DNA of 64,000 nucleotides. Source: Clostridiaceae bacterium. GTDB taxonomy: Bacteria; Cyanobacteriota; Vampirovibrionia; Gastranaerophilales; Gastranaerophilaceae. Shown here piece by piece: positions 8,960 to 16,960 of this stretch. Every line of letters starts with the position of its first letter. The first letter of the stretch is position 1. Both the position numbers and the translations under genes were made by a program. Location: NCBI GenBank assembly GCA_022641775.1, contig JALCDS010000006.1:16607-80606 (forward strand), given 5' to 3'. Below the pieces are notes generated by a model, which saw only the letters and a program-made list of their open reading frames with translations, was not told the origin of the DNA and made no database searches.

Positions 8960-11725
8960 ATGGCTGAAGTTCAAAATACACAATTAAATAGTAGTGTGAA
9001 TGGCGCAAGCGGACAAAACTTGACTGTGTCTACTAATGTTTCTGCGACAGGAACTTCTAGCTCAAATATTCCTTTAGTTACAAAAAACAAAAAAGCATTG
9101 ACAGCTGAAGATTTGAAAAAGCTTGCAGCATTAGGTTACACACAAGAAAAACTTACTACAATGTCTGATGACGCAATTCAAAAAGCGCTAAATCAAACTG
9201 TTCCAGTAACACCTAAAGCCTCAGCGTCTTCAATGAGTTCTGCACTTGAAGTAGAGGGAGATACTCCAAGTGATAATTCTAAAGTTAAAACTACAAATGC
9301 AAAAGCACATAGTAAAGCAAAAGTAAAAAATGTCGGTTCTGAATATAATTTTAAATCATTTAAAAATGAAAAAAATTATTATACAAAAGCAAAAATGCTG
9401 TTGCGAGAGTTTGTCAAAAACAAATACAATAATAGTAATAATGGCAAATCTTGGGATGATTTATCAGATCAGGAAAAAACTAATATAGAAAATCAAACAT
9501 CAGCTTCACTTTTGAAAAAATACAATAAATCAGGTAAAAATATTTCTATTGCTAAAATTATAAGTGCCTTGAAAAATCCAAAGTCAAAATCTATTTCTCA
9601 ACGGGCATTGAAACGTTATAGCGATCAGATGGATACTTTTATGAGTGATATCCAAGCTGCAAATGAAAAAGGAATGGAGTATTCTACATTTAAAGCACAA
9701 GCAAAAGATATCAGGAATGATCAAAAATATGCGATGTTGGATAGGATTGCAAAAGCTAATCATTCAGAAATAAAAGATAGTATGAGTACTTCTGACTATG
9801 AATTTTACCAAACAGAAAATACATTGAATGAAGCAGGTAAATTACGTTTTGGTCTTGACGAAAATTGTTCAAATTCAAAAATTAGAGATGAAATACAACA
9901 ATATAACAAATCTCATCCTGATAATCCTATAAGTGAAATATCTATCAAATATGATTATTTAAATGACAAAATTAAAAAAGGCGAATCTTTAACATCTGCA
10001 GAGCGTAGGAGTTATCACTATTATGATTCTTTAGCCAAAGCAAAATTTAATTTGGGTAAACAACCTAATTATGATTCTAGTAATACAACATTTGCAAATA
10101 TGTATGAAGATTCCATTTATCAAAAGGCAATAGCAAGTGGTAAGAGTCCAAAAGATGCTGAAATTGCATATTTGAACGCAAAATTAAAAGCCGGTAAAGG
10201 TAAAGGTTGTTCTCCAGAAGAATTTGATAAACGTTTTAAGGCATTATTGGAAGGGTGTTCTGAAGAAGGCGCACAAGAATTAATTGCTACAGCTTCATAT
10301 ATGAAAGAACATGGTTACATTGTTTTTGCCGGTCAAAATATGGCAGTTAACAACAAAGCAGCTGTTGCCGGTATTGGTAAAATTGACGGCAAATCATTAC
10401 ATTCGGCTGTAAAAAAGGGCAATGTTAGTTCTGAATATGAAGTTTGTTTTGACAATTATTATCAACAGCATAAACAATGGGATAGAGTAAAAGACGTACA
10501 TCGTAATTGTCCGGCGACAGCAAAAGATGCTTATAAAAGAGCTAAAGAAAATAATGTTACTGATGACGAGTGGAATGCTATAGCCGATGATTATACAACT
10601 AATCGTAAAGAATATACTACAGATGCTTCTGCTGCAATATTAGATGCAGGCGGTTCTTATGTTTCTAAATCTCACCAAACTGCATTTATTAATAATATTA
10701 AAAGTATGATTGCTGATACTAAAAATGCAAATGATTACAAACATTTTGCTGGTAGTGCTCATACATACGAAGTTGAAAATCAAACTAAAGTTGCTGATAG
10801 TGTAATGTCTTTATCAAAAAGTTTTGATAAAAAATCTGCAATTGTAGCAATTAATGCATTATCTGATGATATCCAAAATTGTGACAAGTCAAATCAACTT
10901 GCAATGCATAAAACTGTAATGACATCTGATTACACAGAAGTTAGACAACATGCAGCAGGTAATATAGGCAATTATGATTCATCTGTTCAAGCAGATGCTT
11001 ATCGTGCAACTATTGCAACCGGAGATGAAAAAGCTATTGCTGTCGCTACAGCTCAACATGACAGAATGACTCCTGAGGCACAAGCATCTACTGCTTCTGA
11101 ATACAAAGCAGCATCAGCACAGTCTGAAACTCAATATGCACCGCAAGTTATTTCAGATATTATTGAAGCTGATAACAATTTGAAGGGTTCTTCAAAAACA
11201 ACTTTAGAAGATACTTTGGCTTCTAAAATGAAAGAATATCAAAGTGGTCAATGTTCTATTAATGCAGTTATGGACGCTTTCTTAAAGGCTCCGAATAATG
11301 AACGTATGGCTATGTTAAAACCTTTGGTTGACAAAAATGCTCTTAGACCTGACACATTAAGACTATTAGTTAAATATTGTCCTAACTTGTTGTTATCTAT
11401 GGTTGATACATTTATCGCTAACGGACAAGGACAGGCTATATTGAGTGTTATTGGTAAATCTTCTGAAGTTACATATAAGGTTGTTCAGTTGATGATGACA
11501 AGAGGTTCAAATGCTGACAAGGCTGTTGCTGCAAAATATGTAATTGACAACCCGTCTCAATTCTCAAAAGAAACTCGTCAGGAAGCTTTGAGACTTATTG
11601 ATTCATCAGCTTCAAATGTAATTGTTTCATACAAAACTGATGAAGATACAAAATATATGACTTCTCTTCATCAAAATGATAATACTGAAAAAGTAAAAAA
11701 AGAAAAGATTGCTTATAAAGCTTAA
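8960..11725 (+). CDS. Large orphan alpha-helical protein, 921 residues
   Basis: No family is recognised. Residues 1-115 are Ser/Thr/Asn/Ala-rich low complexity. A small helical unit follows (LTAEDLKKLAALGYTQEKLTTMSDDAIQKAL, about 47-78), resembling a UBA-type or short helical repeat. The middle is charged and Lys-rich. The last 300 residues look like HEAT/ARM-style repeats (for example MLKPLVDKNALRPDTLRLLVKY and AVAAKYVIDNPSQFSKETRQEALRLI). No signal peptide and no membrane segment are seen. Ala/Lys/Ser dominance and absence of Trp-rich or catalytic motifs suggest a structural or scaffold role, which is inference. It is read alone, between two hairpins. Confidence 0.8.
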   Translation: MAEVQNTQLNSSVNGASGQNLTVSTNVSATGTSSSNIPLVTKNKKALTAEDLKKLAALGYTQEKLTTMSDDAIQKALNQTVPVTPKASASSMSSALEVEGDTPSDNSKVKTTNAKAHSKAKVKNVGSEYNFKSFKNEKNYYTKAKMLLREFVKNKYNNSNNGKSWDDLSDQEKTNIENQTSASLLKKYNKSGKNISIAKIISALKNPKSKSISQRALKRYSDQMDTFMSDIQAANEKGMEYSTFKAQAKDIRNDQKYAMLDRIAKANHSEIKDSMSTSDYEFYQTENTLNEAGKLRFGLDENCSNSKIRDEIQQYNKSHPDNPISEISIKYDYLNDKIKKGESLTSAERRSYHYYDSLAKAKFNLGKQPNYDSSNTTFANMYEDSIYQKAIASGKSPKDAEIAYLNAKLKAGKGKGCSPEEFDKRFKALLEGCSEEGAQELIATASYMKEHGYIVFAGQNMAVNNKAAVAGIGKIDGKSLHSAVKKGNVSSEYEVCFDNYYQQHKQWDRVKDVHRNCPATAKDAYKRAKENNVTDDEWNAIADDYTTNRKEYTTDASAAILDAGGSYVSKSHQTAFINNIKSMIADTKNANDYKHFAGSAHTYEVENQTKVADSVMSLSKSFDKKSAIVAINALSDDIQNCDKSNQLAMHKTVMTSDYTEVRQHAAGNIGNYDSSVQADAYRATIATGDEKAIAVATAQHDRMTPEAQASTASEYKAASAQSETQYAPQVISDIIEADNNLKGSSKTTLEDTLASKMKEYQSGQCSINAVMDAFLKAPNNERMAMLKPLVDKNALRPDTLRLLVKYCPNLLLSMVDTFIANGQGQAILSVIGKSSEVTYKVVQLMMTRGSNADKAVAAKYVIDNPSQFSKETRQEALRLIDSSASNVIVSYKTDEDTKYMTSLHQNDNTEKVKKEKIAYKA

Positions 11726-11752
11726 TGTTAATAGATTTTATTTGCAAAAAAA

Positions 11753-11771
11753 AGACGGTAGCTAACCGTCT
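11753..11771 (-). terminator. Terminator of the PLPBP-sepF unit
   Basis: On the minus strand AGACGGT, a short loop and ACCGTCT are followed by eight T. It lies about 130 bases beyond the sepF stop. The plus-strand gene ending at 11725 may also use the stem, but its T run is poor. Confidence 0.75.
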
Positions 11772-11897
11772 ATTTATGTAAATAATTAAATCTTACTCTC
11801 TAGTCTTATTGTAAACTATCTCTTTTTTCTCTTTTCCCATATTGTGTATTTCACACAAACTGTTTTACTCTATGCTCGTTCGCGCTGTCTTATTCCG

Positions 11898-12398
11898 CTA
11901 TTGTAGAGAACTTCTCCACATTGCATCATTAAATTTGTTTTGATTAGTCATATCAACTGACAATGTTACGTTGCTTGGAGTGAAGATAAATACTAAATCG
12001 CCAACCTTTTGTGGCTTACCGTTCAATGCATGAGCTGCACCGCAAACAAAATCAATAGTTCTTTGTGATTGTTCTTTATCTAATAGGTGTAAGTTTAAAA
12101 CGATTGTTTTTCTGTCTTTAAGGTTTTGTACAATCATTGCAGCATCATCAAATGAGCGAGGCTCCATAACTTTAACTTCATATCCTCTGAAGTTTGGATG
12201 ATTTACAACTTTTAAGTTGCTAGTTCTTTCAACTTCTGGTTGTTGATAACCACTATAATTTGGATCAATTGCCAAATTGTCTTCTACTTCATAATCATTT
12301 TGCATATCTTCTGCGATATCGTCAAAGTCTGTTTCTCTAGGGTCGAATCCCTTTACTAAAAAGTCTACTACTGATCTGATTTTGTCTGCTACTGCCAC
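11898..12398 (-). CDS. sepF: Cell division protein SepF
   Basis: SepF binds the membrane and FtsZ and helps align the division ring; it is typical of Gram-positives and cyanobacteria. The 166-residue protein has an N-terminal amphipathic stretch (MAVADKIRSVVDFLVKGF), an acidic linker, and the SepF core from about 70 (VMEPRSFDDAAMIVQNLKDRKTIVLNL, then QRTIDFVCGAAHALNGKPQKVGDLVFIFTPSNV in two blocks). It follows the PLPBP gene by 18 bases, the usual pairing in these bacteria, so both are likely one transcript. Confidence 0.93.
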   Translation of the reverse strand: MAVADKIRSVVDFLVKGFDPRETDFDDIAEDMQNDYEVEDNLAIDPNYSGYQQPEVERTSNLKVVNHPNFRGYEVKVMEPRSFDDAAMIVQNLKDRKTIVLNLHLLDKEQSQRTIDFVCGAAHALNGKPQKVGDLVFIFTPSNVTLSVDMTNQNKFNDAMWRSSLQ

Positions 12399-12416
12399 CG
12401 ATTTATCCTCCGTATT

Positions 12417-13082
12417 TTATTTAAATAATTTTCTTCCAATTCTCAAGTATGTTGCACCTTTTTTTGCTGCAATTTTATAATCTTGACTCATTCCCATTGA
12501 TATTTCTTGCATATTACAATTAAATTTTTCGTTTAATTCGTTTTTAGTTTTAATTACATCTTCAAACAAGTTCTCCAACTCATCTTCGCTTGCGCCAAGC
12601 GGAGCCATACTCATTATCCCTACAATTTGTATCCCTTTTAAATCTTTTAATTTCTCGAAATTTGTAAAGATTTCATCTTTTGAAAACCCTGATTTTTGTT
12701 CTTCCCCTGCAAGATTTAGTTCTATGAATATTTTCTGAACTTTACTTATAGCAAGGGCTTCATCTGAAATTTTTTGTGCTATTTCAAATGTATCAACCGA
12801 ATGGATATATTCAAAATGGTTTACAACTTTTTTTACTTTGTTTGATTGAAGATGACCGATAAAATGAAATGTTGAATTAGATTTTATTTCATCAGGCAGT
12901 TCTTCAATTTTTTTGATAGCCTCAACTGCTCTTGATTCGCCGAAATTTCTCAATCCGACATTGTATGCTGCAACAATTGCGCTTCCGTCAAAGTATTTTG
13001 TAACTGCAATAATATTTGGTTTACAAGGTGCGATGTCTTCCTGTATTTGTAAAAGATTTCTTCTAACTGTTTCTTCTTGCAT
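12417..13082 (-). CDS. PLP homeostasis protein (YggS/PLPBP family)
   Basis: The protein binds pyridoxal phosphate on a Lys (IIAVTKYFDG) and keeps PLP balance without known catalysis. Other signatures are NFGESRAVEA, FHFIGHLQSNKVKK, IHSVDT, GFSKDE, MSMAPLG, SMGMSQDY and TYLRIGRKLF at the end. I place the start at the ATG at 13082 because AGGGG lies 8 bases ahead; a longer frame begins 10 residues earlier without support. It leads sepF in a two-gene unit with its own promoter at 13133-13161. Confidence 0.92.
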   Translation of the reverse strand: MQEETVRRNLLQIQEDIAPCKPNIIAVTKYFDGSAIVAAYNVGLRNFGESRAVEAIKKIEELPDEIKSNSTFHFIGHLQSNKVKKVVNHFEYIHSVDTFEIAQKISDEALAISKVQKIFIELNLAGEEQKSGFSKDEIFTNFEKLKDLKGIQIVGIMSMAPLGASEDELENLFEDVIKTKNELNEKFNCNMQEISMGMSQDYKIAAKKGATYLRIGRKLFK

Positions 13083-13132
13083 CAATTTACCCCTACAAGA
13101 ACTTGTGTTCACATCTTATGAGCACATATTCT

Positions 13133-13161
13133 ATTGTACTCTATCTTTTGGATGTGGACAA
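13133..13161 (-). promoter_or_regulatory. Promoter of PLPBP-sepF
   Basis: On the minus strand TTGTCC (13156-13161) and TACAAT (13133-13138) are 17 bases apart. Transcription would begin near 13126, leaving a leader of about 44 bases. Confidence 0.6.
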
Positions 13162-13275
13162 CTTTTTGTTATTTTGCCTGTCACCTCCTTTTGAAATTTT
13201 CTTGAAACCATGAATTAACCATGTTTTCCGCCGATTTAATATTTCTTAAATATTGGTAACAATTTGTAATACAGC

Positions 13276-13303
13276 CTTTAAATTGAGCATGCTCAGTTTA
13301 AAG
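13276..13303. promoter_or_regulatory. 28-base imperfect palindrome, candidate operator
   Basis: CTTTAAATTGAGCA is immediately followed by TGCTCAGTTTAAAG, an inverted repeat with 14-base arms, no spacer, and one mismatch that would be a G-U pair in RNA. With no loop it fits a dimeric protein site better than a hairpin. It lies midway between the divergent PLPBP and gcvT promoters, 110 bases upstream of the gcvT -35 box. The binding protein is unknown. Confidence 0.55.
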
Positions 13304-13332
13304 TTATAGTGTCCCTCTCGTCTGTTTACATT

Positions 13333-13380
13333 AAGAGGATATAATATTTTTTCTGAAATGTTATCCTCTTTATGATGTAG
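13333..13380. repeat. Long imperfect hairpin upstream of gcvT
   Basis: AAGAGGATA (13333-13341) pairs with TATCCTCTT (13372-13380), and inside it ATATTT pairs with AAATGT with one G-U, leaving a two-base bulge and a six-base loop. It ends 32 bases before the gcvT -35 box, so it is outside the predicted mRNA leader. It has no convincing T run as a terminator. Its role is unknown. I see nothing else in the 13162-13412 gap except an isolated AAAAGGAGGTGA at 13181-13192 on the minus strand. Confidence 0.45.
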
Positions 13381-13412
13381 ATTTTAAAATCTTTAAAATA
13401 TTTGATTTTGTG

Positions 13413-13441
13413 TTGACATTTCGGCAAATATTAACGACAAT
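13413..13441 (+). promoter_or_regulatory. Promoter of gcvT-gcvH-gcvPA
   Basis: A perfect TTGACA (13413-13418) is 17 bases from GACAAT (13436-13441). Transcription would begin about 16 bases before the gcvT ATG, leaving no room for a glycine riboswitch in the leader. Confidence 0.65.
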
Positions 13442-13463
13442 AAAACCAGAATGGGGAGAAAAA

Positions 13464-14576
13464 ATGACTAAAGAAACTTTTTTACATGGCAAACACGTTG
13501 CGCTTGGCGCAAAGATGGTAGATTTTGCCGGATGGCATATGCCGGTTCAGTACACTTCAATTATTGAAGAACACAAAACTGTTAGAGAAAAAGTAGGCTT
13601 GTTTGATGTCTCCCATATGGGTGAAGTCTTTGTCTTTGGTAAAGATGCAATGGAATTTTTGAACCACATAGTTCCTCAAAATATCGAGAAACTTGTTTTT
13701 GAAAAGGCTGTTTATTGTCAATTGCCAAATAAAGACGGTGGTTTGATAGATGATTTAATAATATATAAAATAGGTATCCAAAATTATTTGATAATTTGTA
13801 ATGCTGCCAGAATTGATGAAGATTTGAATTGGATGATTAGAAACAAAAAAGGTTTTGATGTAACTATTGAGAATGAATCTAATAATTATTCTCTTTTGGC
13901 AATTCAAGGGCCTTCAGCATATGATTTGGTAAAAAAGATGGGTTATGATGCAAAAGAACAAGAATCTTTTACAATAAAGCTTGCAAAAGTTGCAGGGCAT
14001 AAAATGCTTGTATCTCGTACCGGTTATACAGGTGAAGATGGATTTGAACTACTTGTTGAAAATGAAATTGCTGAAGAAATTTGGGATAAAATTTTATCAG
14101 ATGGCAACGAATTTGGTATAAAACCTATTGGTTTAGGTGCAAGAGATACATTGAGATTGGAAGCAGCGCTTCACTTGTACGGAAATGATTTGGACGAAAA
14201 TACAACGCCTATTGAAGCAGGTCTTTCTTGGTCTGTGCCGAAAGATAAAGTTGCTGATTACAACGGCAAAAATGTCATTATGAATCAAATTCAAAACGGT
14301 GTCGAAAAACGTTTAATTGGAATAAAAATGGTGGATAAATTTATTGCTCGTCATGGCTATGAAGTTTATTTTAACGGTGAAAAAGTTGGAACTATTACAA
14401 GTGGTGGGATTTCACCTGTACTAGGTTCAAACATTGCACTTGCCTATGTTAAAAATATTAAGGAGATTTGCACAGGTGCTACTGTACAAGTTATGATAAG
14501 AGAAAAATTACATGATGCCCAAGTCGTTAAACGACCATTTGTGCAAAAAAGAAATATTGTTAAAACTAATAAATAA
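13464..14576 (+). CDS. gcvT: Glycine cleavage system T protein (aminomethyltransferase)
   Basis: GcvT moves the aminomethyl carbon from the lipoyl arm of GcvH to tetrahydrofolate and releases ammonia. Starting at 13464, six bases after GGGGAG, it has 370 residues, the usual length; an upstream start at 13410 lies inside the promoter. Signatures: DFAGWHMPVQY, FDVSHMGEV, NHIVPQNI, LLAIQGPSA, SRTGYTGEDGFEL, IGLGARDTLRLEA, GTITSGGISPVL. It heads gcvT-gcvH-gcvPA, spaced by 13 bases and a one-base overlap. Confidence 0.95.
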   Translation: MTKETFLHGKHVALGAKMVDFAGWHMPVQYTSIIEEHKTVREKVGLFDVSHMGEVFVFGKDAMEFLNHIVPQNIEKLVFEKAVYCQLPNKDGGLIDDLIIYKIGIQNYLIICNAARIDEDLNWMIRNKKGFDVTIENESNNYSLLAIQGPSAYDLVKKMGYDAKEQESFTIKLAKVAGHKMLVSRTGYTGEDGFELLVENEIAEEIWDKILSDGNEFGIKPIGLGARDTLRLEAALHLYGNDLDENTTPIEAGLSWSVPKDKVADYNGKNVIMNQIQNGVEKRLIGIKMVDKFIARHGYEVYFNGEKVGTITSGGISPVLGSNIALAYVKNIKEICTGATVQVMIREKLHDAQVVKRPFVQKRNIVKTNK

Positions 14577-14589
14577 TTAAGGAGAAAAA

Positions 14590-14973
14590 ATGAGTATACA
14601 AGAGAAAATTCTATGTTCAAAAAGTCATGAATATCTGCTTGATAATGAAGACGGAACTTATACAATCGGATTAACCGAATATGCAGTAAAACAATTGGGT
14701 GATATTGTATTTGTTGAATTGCCTGAAGTCGGAGCCGAATTCAAAAAAGGTGAATCATTTGCTGCTATTGAATCTGTTAAAGCTGCATCTGAAATTTATA
14801 TGCCTATATCAGGTACTATAAAAGAAATTAATGATGCGGTTGTTGATAATCCTGAAACATTGAATGAAGATGTTTATGAAAAAGGTTGGTTAGTAAAAAT
14901 TGAAAGCAAAGCTCCTCAATCTGAATTTGCTGATTTACTTGAATACGAAGATTATAAAGAAGAAGTGGAATAA
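14590..14973 (+). CDS. gcvH: Glycine cleavage system H protein
   Basis: The 127-residue carrier shuttles the aminomethyl group on a lipoyl-lysine. The lipoylation site is in FAAIESVKAASEIYMP (ESVKA with the modified Lys). GLTEYAVKQLGDIVFVELPEVG and the acidic C-terminus are standard. AAGGAG precedes the start. Its stop shares one base with the start of gcvPA (TAATGA), so translation is coupled. Confidence 0.96.
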   Translation: MSIQEKILCSKSHEYLLDNEDGTYTIGLTEYAVKQLGDIVFVELPEVGAEFKKGESFAAIESVKAASEIYMPISGTIKEINDAVVDNPETLNEDVYEKGWLVKIESKAPQSEFADLLEYEDYKEEVE

Positions 14974-16217
14974 TGAATAATTTTTTAGTACATACACCGG
15001 AAACCAGAAAAGAAATGTTAAAATCTATCGGTTTGGAATCTGTTGAAGATTTGTTTAAACAAATCCCTGAAAAAGCAAATTACAAAGATTTTAAAATGGA
15101 AAATCCGATATCTGAAATGGAAGCCCAAAAAAAAGTCAGAGCGTTGGCAAAGAAAAACTCCTCTGAATATGTAAGCTTTTTAGGTGGCGGGGTTTATAAC
15201 AAATATATTCCTGCTGTTGTATCAGATGTTGCCAGACGTTGGGAATTTTTGACGGCATATACCCCTTATCAGCCGGAAATTTCACAAGGTACGTTACAGG
15301 TTATGTATGAATTCCAAACCATGATGTGCCGATTGACAGGCATGGATATTTCAAATGCCACAGTTTATGATGGAGCTAATGCTTGCGCGGAAGCTTGTTT
15401 GATGGCAGTAAGAATTTCTAAAAAAGACAAGGTTTTGGTATCTAAAAAATTAAATCCTGATTACCTTCAGGTTGTAAAAACCTATTGTTGGGCAGGCGAT
15501 ATCCAAGTTGAAGAATTTGAAGATATTCCTTCAAATACATCTGATTATGCTTGTGTATTAGTTCAAAACCCTGATTATTACGGTGAAATTTCTGAAATAA
15601 AACCTGTTGATTGTCTTTTGATTATATGTTGTGATGTTTCAACTCTTTCAATATTGAAAACACCGGCCCAATGTGGTGCTGATATTGTAGTTGGAGATGT
15701 CCAATCGTTGGGAATTCCGATGAATTTTGGCGGACCGCATGCAGGATTTATTGCTTGTCGTGAAAAATATATGAGACAAATGCCTGGGCGTCTTGCCGGA
15801 CAAACTTTGGATAAAGACGGTAAAACAGCTTATACTTTGACTATTCAAACTCGTGAACAACACATAAAAAGGGAAAAAGCTACAAGTAATATTTGTTCCA
15901 ATCAGGCATTAATCGGGTTATGCGCTAATGTTTATTTGTCTGCTGTGGGCGAAGATGGTTTTAAACAAGCCGGATTTTTATCAACGAAATATGCTCATCT
16001 TTTAGCCGACAAATTGGCTAAAAAGGGTGTGAAGATTTTAAGCAAAAATTTCTTTAATGAATTTACTTATGAAGTTGATGATGCTGAAAAAGTTTTAAAC
16101 AAATTGAAAGAAAATAATATTCTTGGTGGGATAAAACTAGATTCTAAAAGAATTTTAGTATCAACAACAGAAATGAATTCAATAGACGAAATCAATCTTT
16201 ACGCTGAATTATTTTAA
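14973..16217 (+). CDS. gcvPA: Glycine dehydrogenase (decarboxylating) subunit 1
   Basis: This 414-residue protein is the alpha half of the split P protein, which decarboxylates glycine and loads GcvH. Family blocks seen: FLGGGVYNKYIPAVV, AYTPYQPEISQGTLQ, YDGANACAEA, GDVQSLGIPMNFGGPHAGF, PGRLAGQT, QTREQHIKREKATSNIC. The PLP lysine sits in the other half, GcvPB. No gcvPB follows: the next gene is a prepilin-like protein. The enzyme therefore needs a beta subunit encoded outside this window. Confidence 0.93.
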   Translation: MNNFLVHTPETRKEMLKSIGLESVEDLFKQIPEKANYKDFKMENPISEMEAQKKVRALAKKNSSEYVSFLGGGVYNKYIPAVVSDVARRWEFLTAYTPYQPEISQGTLQVMYEFQTMMCRLTGMDISNATVYDGANACAEACLMAVRISKKDKVLVSKKLNPDYLQVVKTYCWAGDIQVEEFEDIPSNTSDYACVLVQNPDYYGEISEIKPVDCLLIICCDVSTLSILKTPAQCGADIVVGDVQSLGIPMNFGGPHAGFIACREKYMRQMPGRLAGQTLDKDGKTAYTLTIQTREQHIKREKATSNICSNQALIGLCANVYLSAVGEDGFKQAGFLSTKYAHLLADKLAKKGVKILSKNFFNEFTYEVDDAEKVLNKLKENNILGGIKLDSKRILVSTTEMNSIDEINLYAELF

Positions 16218-16246
16218 TTTTGTAAAAAAGGGTTGATGGAGGTTAT

Positions 16247-16957
16247 ATGAAAAAAGCATTTACGTTGGCAGAAGTTTTAATTACGCTTGGTATTATCGGA
16301 GTTGTTGCGGCTTTAACGTTGCCGACTTTAATTACAAATTACAAAAAACGACAAACGGTTGTACAATTAAAAAAAGCTTATACCGAATTGGCTCAGGCTG
16401 TAAAATTATCAGAAGTTGAAAATGGAGATCTAAAATCTTGGGATTGTTGGAATACTAGAATTCAGGGGACGGAATTTTTTGATAAATATTTGTCTCAATA
16501 TATAAAGTTGAGTGAGACTCCAATGTCTGACGTAAATCAACATATTACATATTATGAGATTTCAGGACATCCAGAGAGAGCTTTGGCACAGTTTTGGTAT
16601 TCTAATTCCAAGATGTATGTTTTACCTTCAGGAACTCAAATATTTGCATACGGAGGCGGTACCTCCGGCTCTACTTTACGTTATGGTTTTTTTGTGGACT
16701 TGAATGGATTAAAAAGACCGAATACATTTGGTAAGGACTTATTTTACTTATGTGTAGATAAAAATAAAGGTGTAGTTTTTATGCAATTGAATGATAATGA
16801 TAATGACTATAGCCATGTTACCCGTGAAGAATTGTTGAATGGCGATTCAATCGGTGGAAATTATAATTATCAATGCAATCGACAAGGCCGTGGGATGTGG
16901 TGTGGTGCTTTAATCCAAATGGATGGCTGGGAAATTAAAGATGACTATCCATGGTAA
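16247..16957 (+). CDS. Prepilin-type N-terminal protein (type II secretion/pseudopilin-like)
   Basis: The first 30 residues are a class III signal: KKA|FTLAEVLITLGIIGVVAAL, with Glu at +5 after cleavage. The -1 residue is Ala, not the usual Gly. After the hydrophobic helix comes a coiled part (NYKKRQTVVQLKKAYTELAQAVKLSE) and a soluble Cys-containing domain (SWDCWN, LCVDKNKG, CNRQGRGMWCG). Such proteins form pilus or pseudopilus fibres after peptidase processing. Many Melainabacteria carry large families of this kind. It sits alone after gcvPA with a GGAGG ribosome site and converges on mutL. Confidence 0.85.
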   Translation: MKKAFTLAEVLITLGIIGVVAALTLPTLITNYKKRQTVVQLKKAYTELAQAVKLSEVENGDLKSWDCWNTRIQGTEFFDKYLSQYIKLSETPMSDVNQHITYYEISGHPERALAQFWYSNSKMYVLPSGTQIFAYGGGTSGSTLRYGFFVDLNGLKRPNTFGKDLFYLCVDKNKGVVFMQLNDNDNDYSHVTREELLNGDSIGGNYNYQCNRQGRGMWCGALIQMDGWEIKDDYPW

Positions 16958-16960
16958 TTA

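Noticed and set aside
13195..13463. Possible glycine riboswitch upstream of gcvT
   Set aside because: The predicted transcription start leaves only about 16 bases of leader and no aptamer core is visible.
13410..13463. Upstream start for GcvT
   Set aside because: It falls on the promoter -35 box; the ATG at 13464 has GGGGAG at proper distance and gives the normal length.
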